In this document: positions 25,353-37,755 of the stretch, piece after piece
How positions within the stretch are numbered: the first letter of the stretch is position 1
Layout: every line of letters begins with the position of its first letter
DNA from: Tubiluchus corallicola
Lineage: Eukaryota > Priapulida > Priapulimorpha > Priapulimorphida > Tubiluchidae
DNA: 64,000 nt
Reading direction: 5' to 3'
Assembly: GCA_030141605.1 (NCBI GenBank)
Contig: JAQGDQ010000231.1
Span: forward strand, 1 to 64,000
The notes under the pieces: model-generated
Seen by the model: the letters and a program-made list of their open reading frames with translations, nothing else
What the model was told of the DNA's origin: nothing
Database searches by the model: none
Position numbers and translations under genes: made by a program

Positions 25353-28300
25353 ATGAGTATTACCATACTTGTCTTATTGGTAAGTTCTTTTCTGTTTTTA
25401 TAAAATTGTCTATTAACGAAAAGTAGAAAAAATGTAGGAGTCAGGCCTACACAAATAATATAAAATGGGTCAAGACGTTAATGTACACTATTTCATAAGT
25501 CACTCGCAAGAAATCCAGAAAATTACTCTGTAGTCTCAAATTTTATTTCAGACAAAAGATTTCGGTCTTTCGACCTTTATCTGCTAAAATACATGTGAAG
25601 CAGTGCCTTCTAAGACTGTCTATGATAAGTCAAAGCATCATCCATAGGTTTCTAGCGATCTCTCTAAATTATGTACAAAAAAGAACGTCAACTTTTCAGA
25701 TGTGAATCTCGCACTAACGATGCAGATGACATGCTTAGACTTAGATTTAGTCTCTCACTTAAAGGGAAGGTTGACAAGTCAGCTGCACGATATTTAAATG
25801 TACTAGCGCATATATCACAGACTGACCCTAAGGTGTATTGGCAATTCATCAGCCAAATACGTAATAGTTGTGTCCAGCAATCTTTCAAACTTGATAACAA
25901 CATAGTCATCACCGATCCTGGGCCAATATCCAAACATTTTTTGCAGAATCCTTTACTGTGATTCTGATGATGATTGGAATGGTTTGTGCACATCAGATTG
26001 CTTATTCGCTCACCCGCACTTAAACGATTATATATCTAACATTGTTGCTACCCCTTAGCAAGTTTATTCCACCTCAATAGCATTAAATATTTCTAAATCA
26101 ACGGGTACCGACGGCTTCCCAACTAGAATCCTAAAAGCAGGCGCACCTAGCCTAGCTACACCCTTTGTAGGCTGTTTAATGAATCCGTTGTCACTTGGAC
26201 GCCTTCCCTGTAGCTGGAAAGAAGCTAATGTCACCCCAATATACAAAGGGGTGTTAAAGACTCTAGTTTATTTGACAGCTATCAGCCAATCTCTATTACT
26301 AGTGCAATAGGTAAGGTAATGGAAAAGCTAGATGTAAATGGTATCGCTGACTACTTTAATGCGGCTGGCATTATTAGTGATACTCACTTTGGCTTCTTAA
26401 TAGGATCAAGCTGTAACTTTCCTTGTTGTACGCTCACTGGTGCAGATCCCTAGATGTTACTAGTCCAGCCAGTGTCGATGCCATATTTCTGGATTTCTCC
26501 AAGACGTTCGACACGATCTCACACGAAAAAATGCTCGATATATTAAGATCTGTTGCCATTTGTGGTAACGTTCACAAATGGATTTCGACATTTCTGTATA
26601 ACAGACAACAGCGAGTTGTTTATCAAGACTGAAAGTCTAACACGGTACCCGTTACTTTCGGTGTTCCACAAAGGTCTCTTCCTGGCCCATTTTTGTTTGT
26701 TTTGTATACTAACAACTTGACAGAAGTTATTTCTCGCGAAAGCCATGTATACCAATATGCCGATGGCACAGTTCTATATAAGGTCATTAGGAGCTCTGCC
26801 AATGAACATTCTTTAGAGGCAGATCTTCTCAATGTTAACGACTGGTTAATGACAGGGCAAAACAAGGTAGGCTCTTAAAGCCTCAAAAACCGAGCTTATG
26901 GTTATTTCAAGAAACTCTCGCCCTGATCCAATTAATTATAGCATCAACAGTAAAGTCATTAAAGAAGTGCAGACTCACAAACATAATTTCGTATATCTGT
27001 CAAACGATCTTACCTGGAACTTCCAAATATCGAAAGTCTGCAGTCAAGCAAGACGCTTGCTTGCATTTGTTTTTAGAACATATCTGGGTTCCAACTCTGA
27101 AAACTTTGGATTATTGTATTATTCACTGGACCGGCCAATACTGGAGTGCAGTGCCATTATTTGGTCCCACCACACTGTCTGTGGTATTTATAAACTAGAA
27201 TCCGTGCAACGAAAGGCAGCGCGATATATGTACCTCCTAGACCGAAGACCCATACCTGATTACCGCAGAACCGCTTGCAAACTCTCAAAATTGTGAGCCT
27301 CAAAAGTCGAAGGGACCATCCTCTCTTGTATTTGGTTATAAGGCAATGTCCGCCACCATTTAGATAGCCAATGGTCATTTTCAAAATCAAAAGCCGTATG
27401 CGTGGTCGGACGCTTTTAAAGTGAAATAGAATCGCCTGCCTGCATGCCTCATTTTATAACAGATTCCCTAGCTTGTGGAACGAATTACCTGCATAGGCAA
27501 TTCTAATGGCATCATTATCCTCTTTCAGACTGGCTGTCTATCCATTTTACTATCGCATTTTAATTCGTTGGCCTCGTAAACAGTTTATTTATTTTTTAGT
27601 ATTTAATCTTATTTGTAGATAATTTTGTATTTTGAGTAAATAGTCATGATATTTTGCGTAATTTTTACGATATAATTTAAAAAAAATATGTCGCTTGTAT
27701 GTGATTTCTACTGGATAAATGACAGGCTGTGATGTGTTCGAGGCTTTAGTTCGTTGCTGTCATCAATGGCACACATTAGTAGGCATAATCTTCGTATTGA
27801 TCATTAAACGTTATAATTTTGCAGTTTATTTTACTGTATATATTCATTTTTGTGCCTAATAAATACTAAAATAATAGAATAATAAAAAGAAGCAAGTGCA
27901 TTAATATATTTGACAAAGCATAAATGTGACCTTTACCTGAAATCTTTTAGTCTGAAATAAACTTTGAGACTATAGAGCAATTTGTGGACTTTTAGCTAGT
28001 GACTTGCGAAATAGTCTACATGTTGTTGTAGTATTGTTATTATGTGTATAATTGGCGTGTACTATATTGTATTCATTTAGTGTTGTTTAGTGTATTGTTG
28101 TTTTGCTGGTAAAATTTTCACTGTTCGGGCAGTACTCACTGATATACATCCATGTGTACGATCAGGCAGTCAGAATCTCTTCTGGTTTTTAAGGTGATTT
28201 ATTACTTTGAAACAAAAAGCAGTTTTTCTTATTCTTTTAGATGGCGCTGACTGCTGACATCACGTATGGAAGTGGTAATAACAATGGAGGTAGTTACGGG

Positions 28301-31300
28301 CCAAACAGGAATAATTTCGGCAGTCGAAATCAAGGTTATGGTGGCAACGGATATGGAAGTCCTGGCTATGGCTATAATACAGGAAGCAGTTGTGATGGAC
28401 CAAACTGTGGTCCTGGAGTCAATATTTTAGATACTGGTTACAGTGATCAAACAATCAGATACGCTGATGAAAATCGTGGTTATGGAGGAGGAAGTAATGG
28501 ATATGGTGATGGTAACAATGGCTATGGAGGAGGAAATAATGGGTATGGTGATGGTAACAATGGCTATGGAGGAGGAAATAACGGGCATGGCGATGGTAAC
28601 AATGGCTATGGAGGAGGAAATAATGGGTATGGTGATGGTAACAATGGCTATGGAGGAGGAAATAATGGGCATGGCGATGGTAACAATGGCTATGGAGGAG
28701 GAAATAATGGGTATGGTGATGGTAACAATGGCTATGGAGGAGGAAATAATGGGTATGGTGATGGTAACAATGGCTATGGAGGAGGAAATAATGGGTATGG
28801 TGATGGTAACAATGGCTCTGGAGGAAATAATGGGCATGGCGATGGTAACAATGGCTACGGAGGAGGAAATAATGGGTATGGTGATGGTAACAATGGCTAC
28901 AGAGGAGGAAATAATGGGTATGGCGATGGTAACAATGGCTATGGAGGAGGAAATAATGGGTATGATGATGGTAACAATGGCTATGGAGGAGGAAATAACG
29001 GGCATGGCGATGGTAACAATGGCTATGGAGGAGGAAATAATGGGTATGGTGATGGTAACAATGGCTATGGAGGAGGAAATAATGGGCATGGCGATGGTAA
29101 CAATGGCTATGGAGGAGGAAATAATGGGTATGGTGATGGTAACAATGGCTATGGAGGAGGAAATAATGGGTATGGTGATGGTAACAATGGCTATGGAGAA
29201 GGAAATAATGGGTATGGTGATGGTAACAATGGCTATGGAGAAGGAAATAATGGGCATAGCGATGGTAACAATGGCTATGGAGGAGGAAATAATGGGTATG
29301 GTGATGGTAACAATGGCTATGGAGGAGGAAATAATGGGTATGGTAATGGTAACAATGGCTATGGAGGAGGAAATAATGGGCATGGAGATGGTAACAATGG
29401 CTATGGAGGAGGAAATAATGGGTATGGTGATGGTAACAATGGCTATGGAGGAGGAAATAATGGGTATGGTGATGGGAACAATGGCTATGGAGGAGGAAAT
29501 AATGGGTATGGTGATGGTAACAATGGCTATGGAGGAGTAAATAATGGGTATGGTGATGGTAACAATGGCTATGGAGGAGGAAATAATGGGCATGGCGATG
29601 GTAACAATGGCTATGGAGGAGGAAATAATGGGTATAGTGATGGTAACAATGGCCATGGAGGAGGAAATAATGGGTATGGTGATGGTAACAATGGTTATGG
29701 AGAAGGAAGTAACGGATATGGTGATGGGAACAATGGCTATGGAGGAGGAAATAATGGGTATGGTGATGGGAACAATGGTTATGGAGGAGGAAATAATGGG
29801 TATGGTGATGGGAACAATGGCTATGGAGGAGGAAGTAATAGATATAGTGATGGGAACAATGGCTATGAAGGTGGAAATAATGGGTATGGCAACGGAAACA
29901 ATGATTATGGAGGAGCAAATAATGGGCATGGAGGAGGAAATAGCGGAAGTGGTAATAAAAACAATGGTTATGGAGGAGGATATAATGGGTATGGCAATGA
30001 TGGACCTGTGCTTTGTGTTGAACCAGACTGTGGTCCAGGTGGGAGTACTAACAATGATTTTGATGATGTAGGCAGTAATAATGCCAAAGGAAGAAATAGT
30101 GTGTATGGTGATGGAAACAATAACTATGGAGGAGGAAACAGCGGGTATGATAATGGAAACAATGGTTATGGAGGAGGAAACAGTGGATATGGTGATGGGA
30201 ACAATGCTTACAGTAACGGAAACAACGGCTATGGTGGAGAAAATAGTGGGTACGATGATAGAAACAATGATTATGGAGGAGCAAACAATGATTATGGAGG
30301 AGCAAATAATGGGCATGGAGGAGGAAATAGCGGAAGTGGTAATAAAAACAATGGTTATGGAGGAGGATATAAAGGGTATGGCAATGATGGACCTGTGCTT
30401 TGTGTTGAACCAGACTGTGGTCCAGGTGGGAGTATTAACAATGGTTTTGGTGATGTAAGCAATAGTAATGCAAAAGGTGGAAATAGTGTATATGGTGATG
30501 GAAACAATAGTTATAAAAGGAGAAATAATGGGTATGGTGATGGAAATAATGGTAACGGAAGAGGAAATAATGTTCACGGCAATCGAAACAATGGCTATGG
30601 TGGAAGAAATTATGGTTATGGTGATGGAAGCAATGGTTATGGCAAAACGTTTGATTCTAGTGATGTGCAAGTCCTCTGTGTTGAACCTAATTGTGGTCCC
30701 GGCAACAATGTAAACAATGGTGACGGGTATAGTGGTGGAAACAGTGGCTATGAAAGTGAAAATGGTGGCTTTCTACATGATGAAACTGTTACAGAGGTTG
30801 ATGACTGTATCGGACCTGACGGATATCCATATCTTCCCCCACCGCCAGATTGTCCGCTACCAGCACGAGATGGCCCGAGTGACGATGACATCAATAGTGA
30901 CGATGACAACAAATCTAATTTTGACCTTTGTTTTGGACCCGGCGGATTTCCGTTGTATCCCCCACCACCAAATTGTCCTTCAGTTAATAATGAACGCCCG
31001 AGAGATTATCGTAATGGTTATCGTCGACGTTACAATAGAAACAGTGGCTACAATGGCCAGGACGGACAGTTTCGATTTGATGGTGGTAGGTTTTCAGGCA
31101 GAAATTTCGCTGGTCCTAATGGTGAAAATTTCGGCAGTTTTGGTCATGGTGGATACGGCATAAATAATAATATTTTTGGAAGAAATACGGATTACGCGCG
31201 CAGAAATAGATATGGCAGTGGGCTTTTTGGTTATAGAGACCGTGGTTACGATAATCAAAGCTTTGGATATGGTGATAGAAACCGTAGCTCTGGCTACAGA

Positions 31301-31456
31301 AACCGTGGTTATAGCAGCAGGCCGAGAAATTATAACGGCATAAAGAGGGGATATGGTGATGAAAAATTTGGTAACTTTTTTAGAAATGGGGGTTACCCTA
31401 GTATGAAGCGTAATAGAGACCGCGATCGATGCATTGGATCAGGCTGTCGCACATGA
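25353..31456 (+). CDS. Large secreted Gly/Asn/Tyr-rich repeat protein 4, two exons
   Basis: Coding exons are 25353-25379 (MSITILVLL, 9 codons) and 28241-31456, with a GTAAGT donor, a TTCTTTTAG acceptor and a phase-0 intron of 2861 bp. The product is 1080 residues. The signal peptide is completed by MALTA in exon 2. Within exon 2, residues 1-78 hold the first Cys pair (CDGPNC). Residues about 79-566 are some 35 copies of the 14-residue unit NNGYGGGNNGYGDG, with NNGHGDG variants alternating. Two near-identical modules follow, ending in VLCVEPDCGPG, then a third (CVEPNCGPG). Two Cys loops with x14 spacing enclose PPPP (CIGPDGYPYLPPPPDC and CFGPGGFPLYPPPPNC). Last comes an Arg/Tyr/Gly-rich basic tail of about 150 residues ending in CIGSGCRT. 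Composition recalls Gly/Asn/Tyr byssal thread matrix proteins of mussels. That is a similarity of composition, not proof of homology. Confidence 0.87.
25660..27640 (+). mobile_element. Decayed CR1/Jockey-type LINE in the gene 4 intron
   Basis: Fragments of a reverse transcriptase appear in order but in different frames. There is a linker segment (25671-25961), KSTGTDGFPTRILKAG and SWKEANVTPIYKG (about 26095-26250), IFLDFSKTFDTISHEKML (about 26485-26540), FGVPQRSLPGP and YQYADGTVLY (about 26660-26780), and the C-terminal HKHNFVYLSNDLTWNF to LESVQRKAARY segment (26898-27296). The catalytic F/YADD is YADG, and several stops and shifts break the frame. The element is dead and shares the gene's orientation. 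Confidence 0.87.
28475..29940 (+). repeat. 42-bp coding tandem repeat of gene 4
   Basis: About 35 copies of a 42-bp unit (GGAGGAAATAATGGGTATGG core followed by TGATGGTAACAATGGCTATG) encode NNGYGGGNNGYGDG. The array is highly uniform, with GYG/GHG alternation giving a longer period. Near 28813-28830 one unit has lost a glycine codon. Open frames on the opposite strand and in frame 2 are consequences of a unit length divisible by three. Confidence 0.93.
29914..30500 (+). repeat. 387-bp coding duplication inside gene 4
   Basis: The stretch starting at 29914 recurs at 30301, an offset of 387 bp (129 codons), for about 200 bp with few changes. Both copies carry the NNGHGGGNSGSGNKNNGYGG lead and the CVEPDCGPG cysteine module. 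Confidence 0.85.
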
Positions 31457-32016
31457 TTCAAAACTAACAATGGAGTAGTTTCAAGCTTTCAGCTAGATTG
31501 TGACCAGATTGTTCTCTCATAACTGCTCTGTCTGCCTAAGGCTGCCCAATAGCAGTAACATAGCAGAAAACACGCTTTTACACACACCCAGTACTGTTTC
31601 ACACGCCTTCGGGAAGTTTAAAAGAATGTATTAAAATGTATCAGAATTATAGTTAGAACTATCTCTGTTAGTATACTAATTAGACAGACACGTGCCTAAA
31701 CAATGTGTGATCGTTTTACGCGAAAAAGACACTCTTTATGCAATTATTGTAAAATAACTACACTTCACATGTCTTTAAAAAATGTTTCAAAGCGTCAGGC
31801 TCAATGGTCAGTTTTCATTGATTTTTTTTTTTGAACTTGTCATTATTGTCGTTACTATTCCATTCGTTCATTGCATGTTATTCTGCACAGGCTGTGCGTT
31901 TTTTCATGTCATGTATTTCATTTATTTGTTCAAGGCCTATTTATAATTCACATTATTAGCGATTTTAATGGTTCTTATTTATTTTAATGGATTGTGACTT
32001 GTATAAAGTGTTCAGC

Positions 32017-32022
32017 AATAAA
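32017..32022 (+). promoter_or_regulatory. Candidate poly(A) signal of gene 4
   Basis: AATAAA lies 561 bases after the stop codon, in an AT-rich downstream region. It is a plausible message end. Confidence 0.45.
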
Positions 32023-32800
32023 ACAAATTATCGTGATGTAATATAGAGCTTGTATATATAGAAGTCAACAGTTAGGATAGATTCGTGATAAAATTAGTGA
32101 CATCATACGTAAATTTGAAATCTGGTCATCTGTTTAGAAACTATGTAACTGGAGAGACGAATACAGTTCTCTCAATCGCATGCACGATACGTAGATAACT
32201 AAAATACAATTATTTATGCATTCGCCAGTCCAAAACGATTTACTTGTTTGTGCATTGGCCTTCTATGACCTTTCTATTCAGTATATAACCAATGTTAAAT
32301 AACCCAATTGCCAAAATAATTGTTGATCAGCCTAATAAAATTAAAGTCAGTGAAAGGTGGCGTTCCACTTACCTCGAACAGTTGTTGTCCTGAACATAGT
32401 AAGGTATCATTAAAGTCATTTACTAGTTGATTCAACCGTTTACTGTTGGAGTCATGCAATTATTTGGCAGTGACAGTAGTAGCAAGGCGTTTTGATGATT
32501 ATTAGGCGGACACATCAACTCATCGAAAACAAAAGCAGAGAAAACGCAAAACTTGTGACATCTAGAGATGACTCAAAGAAGTGTAAACTATTGAGGGCAA
32601 TGGAACCCATATATAATGGCACACGAGCGACATAAATACGGACGTTTTCTTAGATTGACCAGAAGTATGCCAAACTTACATCATTATTCTAAATTGATTT
32701 TTTATAATTTACATGCTCACGAAGATTTTGCATAACTCATTTTATTTTTGCAAATTGGAATTCTCTTATATGCAACTATCGCAGAATTTTGCAGCTCAGT

Positions 32801-32818
32801 ATCTTTTATTTTACTTAG
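32801..32818 (+). other. Splice-acceptor-like site upstream of the fifth first exon
   Basis: ATCTTTTATTTTACTTAG ends 46 bases before the start codon at 32865. A second weaker AG is at 32831-32832. A TATATATATA tract lies between the site and the start codon. Confidence 0.35.
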
Positions 32819-32864
32819 TGAATTCGTTATAGCTGTGTAACGGCATATATATATAACCTTCAAG

Positions 32865-32897
32865 ATGAGGATAGGGATCATTGTGGTACTGATTTCG
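32865..32897 (+). CDS. Orphan signal-peptide exon of a fifth cluster member (partial)
   Basis: The exon reads MRIGIIVVLIS and ends TCG followed by GTAAGC. Length (33 nt), phase 0, the terminal TCG codon and the hydrophobic start match the first exons of genes 1-3. No glycine-rich second exon is visible on this strand in the next 20 kb, where other introns of the cluster are 0.7-4.2 kb. It may be a relic of a lost gene, or it may splice to a second exon of different composition that I cannot recognise. Chance is possible for so short a piece, but the shared details make it less likely. Confidence 0.5.
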
Positions 32898-33221
32898 GTA
32901 AGCTTGTCTTATATATCTTGATTATCATACAATGTTTGAGCATTATTTCGATGGAATTATATTGCTAAAATGGATAAATTGTGTCTATAATTTTATTATA
33001 GAAGCAAAACCGGACCCAATGTTAAACTGTAGGTCAAAACAATCTATTCTTTAAAATATTGAAAGGAAAGAATTATTACTATTTTCAAAGAATGCCTTAC
33101 GTGAAAGAATTATTACCACGCCAACACAATTTCACATTCGCGCCACTAGTTCTTCGCTGCTACTTGTATTTTGCCATTCGCTAGTTAGACTGGCACTAGT
33201 GCCTGCATTTCGGAAAGCATT

Positions 33222-33625
33222 GCACAAAAAACAGGTGCTGTTCCTCTCAGTTCAAATGTGTTAGTTTGTGACGAAGTACACACGTACGACAGCTTATGCG
33301 TGAGTACAGCGGTCAATTTGAAATTTGAATTTTTATCTTAAAACTTGCCGTGTTTTAGCACAACACACTGAATCTCTTGCAGTAGCACAGTACTTCAATT
33401 TTCGCTTTCTCAAACACCCGCAACACACTTTTGGAATCTTTTTGGTGTTAAAAAATGTGTTAGTTTGTGACGTCATCACTACTTGGGCTCGCCCGCCGCT
33501 AATTAATATTTTAATCTATTATTTAATTATCAGAAATGGTTTTGCAGTATTGTTGGTGTTAAAAATATACTTTTTACCGTACTTGAAAATGGGGTGTATA
33601 TGAAAAATCATCCTGCTTTCCTTTA
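33222..33625 (+). repeat. Dispersed repeat of about 400 bp, copy 1
   Basis: This stretch matches 49076-49472 in the same orientation along its whole length, beginning TTGCACAAAAA(A)CAGGTGCTG and ending near TATATGAAAA(A/G)TCATCCTG. It shares the words GATAGCTTATGCGTGAG-like, TTTTTATCTTAAAACTTGCC and TAATCTATTATTTAATTATC. I see no coding content or clear terminal repeats. Confidence 0.85.
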
Positions 33626-33640
33626 ATGGGTAACTATATG

Positions 33641-33997
33641 CAGGATCGTCCAGAAAAAAATTTCCCAGTTACCCTGGTGAGAGGCATCTGGAAAAGAGAT
33701 CCACATTACCGCATAGCCCGGATTCTTCTCTTTCCAAAGAACTATAGGCTTACCTTCAAGGACGTTATTTTCTACAGGGTGTTCCGGCAACGAACAATAA
33801 ATTGCCAGTATTGGAGGTTTTTCAACACCATTCCTACAGGAATACTGTGCAAAAAACTTCCTTGGAGCATTTGGTGGGGGGGGGGATTTATAGCTCTTTG
33901 GAAGTAGGAGAAACAGGTCGATATGAGGATCTTTTACAAATGCCTCTACCAAGATGAAGGTAGTTAGGGGCAGTATTTTTCTGCACGACCCTCAATG
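33641..33997. mobile_element. Possible MITE with short inverted ends
   Basis: The left end AGGATCGTCCAGAAAAAAAT resembles the reverse complement of the right end near 33970-33995 (AGGGTCGTGCAGAAAAATAC). I could not find a matching target duplication, so the borders are tentative. An 11-base G run lies near 33875. Confidence 0.4.
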
Positions 33998-36497
33998 ATA
34001 GTCATGCCACTTTTCGAAGCACTAATATTTCATTATTAGTTATCGCATAAATCGTGAAAACAATTTTAGTTTTTGGATTCCTCTAAGATTTATTTATTCA
34101 ATAAACCACATTTTTCTCTCAGAAATGAAAACTTGATTAAATTCAAAGAATTCACGACAAGCAATTAAACTTTATTGAGAAATATAATTTGGACACAATG
34201 TAAATTAAAAATATTATCTTTCCATAATATTGCAACGGATGGCGTTTTGGCAGTATTTCGTAGAATTGAGTTAACTCGGCAAAAAATACAGAACAGAAAT
34301 TTAGTATAAAATAACTTGTTGGGCTTCTTTTTTTACGCGTTACATGCCAGGGAAAGATGCTTCGTCCTCCACGTAGATGTCGACGAATGTCTTTGTCTTT
34401 GTCTTCTGTGGAATCGTTATGACATAAGAGCACGCACCTATTTTGAATAGTTTACGCACTGCTATGCATTCTACTGTTAAAATTGAAGAGAATCGGCTGT
34501 ATTCGTTTTTTTGGACACGTGCATTTGAATGGAGAAGAATGGCAAATTGTCCTCTACCACAAAGGGACACAAATAGCGTTCAAGGTTGTTAATCCTAAGC
34601 CTCAAGTGTTGTTTCCAAATACAATTCAATTTATCCACTTATTACTGCAAAGTTGCACTGTAAACGGTGAGTATCCAGTTCTGTCACCTGTGGACATCAT
34701 ATCATGCAAACGTCTTAATTCAACCAATCTAATATTGATGTGATATAATATTGCGTAGACTTCGCGGTCATTTGCGCAAGTGCTTTCAAAATTTTAGCAT
34801 CTAACCGATCTACAAAATCTACAGTTTATTCATCTATTTTTCTACCAGAAGGACTGAAGAACTTTTTCTCTTTCAGCTTTAATGATTTTTGACATTGATG
34901 AAATAAATACCAGTTACACTTAATTAATTATTTAATCATTAATTAATGATGGGTGGTGCGTTGACAAAAAATCTTGAGACTAAATGATTGTGCTTCCTTA
35001 TTTTTTACTTCTATCTATGACAGTTCTTACATCCACTCTATAATGTTTTAATGTTGAACATGTTGCAAACAAAATCATACTTGCAGAACAAAGGCCCAGA
35101 TGGTTCTATGAAAATTAGTTGAACGTGTTACATGCCATTTTTATAACTTACTACAAAAATACAATTATTGATACAAAGCTATTAATCTGATGCAATTTAC
35201 TGATAGCAAAGTCAACAGAAAAACCCAAAGGTTTTTATACATGCATAACTTAAGTTCTTGAGCAGCCCAAATCCGAATGCAATTTACTAATTTTAGCTTT
35301 TATGTGTGAGCAGCAACAGCCGCGGCAAGAACGAAATCGACAACGACAACGGTAACAGACAGCTAGAAACAGAAAAAGCAATTAACGGCTGCATTAACGG
35401 CAACTGCAACAACAGCAACGATGGCAGTGTCATCTGGAATCAATCTTATAAAGCATATTGTTTCATATTTTAACAATTTTGCCCAAATTTTAGAACAATT
35501 ACGTTTCTAGCGGGTAAGCGTTTATTCCTGACAAGACTCTGAAATCTCTAGTCACACACTCCAAGCTTTTTCCAGTGGCACTTCAGCGACATGAATAAAT
35601 CATCGTGTGTAAGTGGCCTATGAATATATGAATGAAAATACGACAACTTCTCCTTAGCACTCATGTTAATCTGCACGGTCACGCCGCCTAACGTCATTTC
35701 TAATTAGGAGAAGCTGCTACGGCAAGCGAGCTTCCACATTCCGCAGAGGAAATTTCGTTCCTTTGTCATCCGTCTGCATGTTATGAATAATTTATTTAGC
35801 GAATACGAAAGATTTTCAGCTTGAAATTTATTGGCCATATTTAAGCGTTTTATTATCAGGTTTGCAAAGCAAGTAACGGTGCCGCCCTCAAGCGTATGGG
35901 AACCATATAGATGTACAGGGCTCGCAACTTTAAAGGGCCAGAAAGTTTAGCAGAAATTTACCAATGAAAAAGTAATAATCTTGATTCTGTTTCTTAATGA
36001 AAGATCGTAATGAAAATATTTTTATTGCTTATGTCTACCTGCAGTTGGTTTATATAGCCCTATGTTTATTTTATGTTTTATGTTTAAGTCTTATGTTTTA
36101 CGTAACAGATTAAATTGCTATTTTGTGTATTTACAAACAAAATTTTTCGTATTTATTTTGCTGAATATTCTAATTAAACTCAAGCGTCTTATATCTAATT
36201 AAAAATTTAAAAATTACAATATACTAATAATAGTTATTAAATTTTAGTATTTGAGAATAATAGGTAGTAATGATTCGTTGTTTATTGAGCGCATAAGTAC
36301 GAACACACAGGGTACACAGAACTAATAATGTAAGAAACGAAACTTCAGGGAGTAAAATCGCAAATTATTAATCCTATTTGTATTAAACGGCTTAAATGCA
36401 GTGGAGACGCAAATAAGAATAAAAAACAACAGTAACAAAGAAAATCAGTACAGTACAGGTGTAACCAGAGTATAGACCTACATAAATTGACAGGAGG

Positions 36498-36498
36498 T

Positions 36499-36530
<32 letters not shown>

Positions 36531-36531
36531 A
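36498..36531. repeat. (AAC)n microsatellite
   Basis: About eleven uninterrupted AAC/CAA units. Confidence 0.9.
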
Positions 36532-37755
36532 TAGTTGCTTTTCATTTGCAACTTATTTTTACTTTCTTTGAAACCCTATAATTAAATTCACATTAGCAAG
36601 TTACCAAAAAAAAACTAACTGACCTGTGCATATGACACAGTAACTTGTTCTTTTAAAAAGTACACTGTACTTTGTTTTATTTATTTCTGTTTATTAAGAA
36701 GTAATTTAACTAGACCGGAACAAAAATTTAAGATGCTTGCTTAAATTATCCATTTTCATATCTGAATTTGCGTAAGATCTTCTTTTTTCGTGCTGAAAAA
36801 CTTGATTCATTCCTAATGGACTTAAAATCTTGTTTTTACCTATTGTATTTCCAAAAAATATTAATCAATAATTAATGTTTGTATTTATTAAGGGGTACTA
36901 TTAGTTTTTTGTTCAATTTGGAGCATGCACAGAGGCAAGTTAATTTGGCGTCAGTTTTTTCATTCGTCTACATGTTTCATTCTCTGGCGCCTTTCTTGCA
37001 TTAATAAAGATTCTTTATCTTCATACCACCTAATTTTCGGTAAGCATAATGCAAAGAGATGCCGACGTGGACGCCACTAAAATGGCAATTTCGGGAAAAT
37101 TTTTCATCAATATTAAATCAGTTTCTTCGAACCGTTTATTATGCAAGGAAATATCACGACAGGGCAATGAAAAAAAAACGGAGAATAATTCGCGCGATTA
37201 GCCTTAAAACTGATTGCAGCTCGCCAATAGAATATCGATAATTATTCATTTTCACACAATGAAAAGAGTGGCAGAGAAAAACGAGCAAATAAATGCAGTT
37301 GTTCGTGGAACGTACAGCAGATTCCACAAAATACGTTAACGTAGGAACAGAATGTGTCACGTGACTCATGTGGCACTAGCCTGCAGAGTATTTCTTGGAA
37401 CGCACAAGTGAAAGCAGGGTTAACACGTCAAATTATATAGGCCTAGTACTCAACGTCAGGTATCTCTGAATCGTTTGAACCTATGAGTAATAATTTAAGT
37501 TGGTATTCAAGTGTACGATATATACTGGAGTACTAATTTCTGTAAAAAGTGTGTTTGTGAGCAGTTCATGTCATTTACATTTTGGAAGTTAATAGCATGT
37601 GTACTTTGTCATCTATTTCTTACTTATTTGGGCCACATAAAGTAAGATATCTATGCTAAGGAGTGGATTCCTACTAACATTTATTGCTTACTCAAAAATA
37701 GCAAGTTAGACCATTGTTCGAGGGATTCGCTAAACTCAGCATCCTAGATTAGAAA

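Noticed and set aside
28427-30670. 747-codon open frame on the minus strand and several long plus-frame shadows across gene 4
   Set aside because: The 42-bp unit is divisible by three and lacks stop words in these frames. There is no start context, signal peptide or codon logic. The plus frame joined to a signal exon explains the locus.
34340-34743. Overlapping frames on both strands that looked like small exons
   Set aside because: No domain, no flanking splice sites that join into a longer frame, and both strands are equally open.
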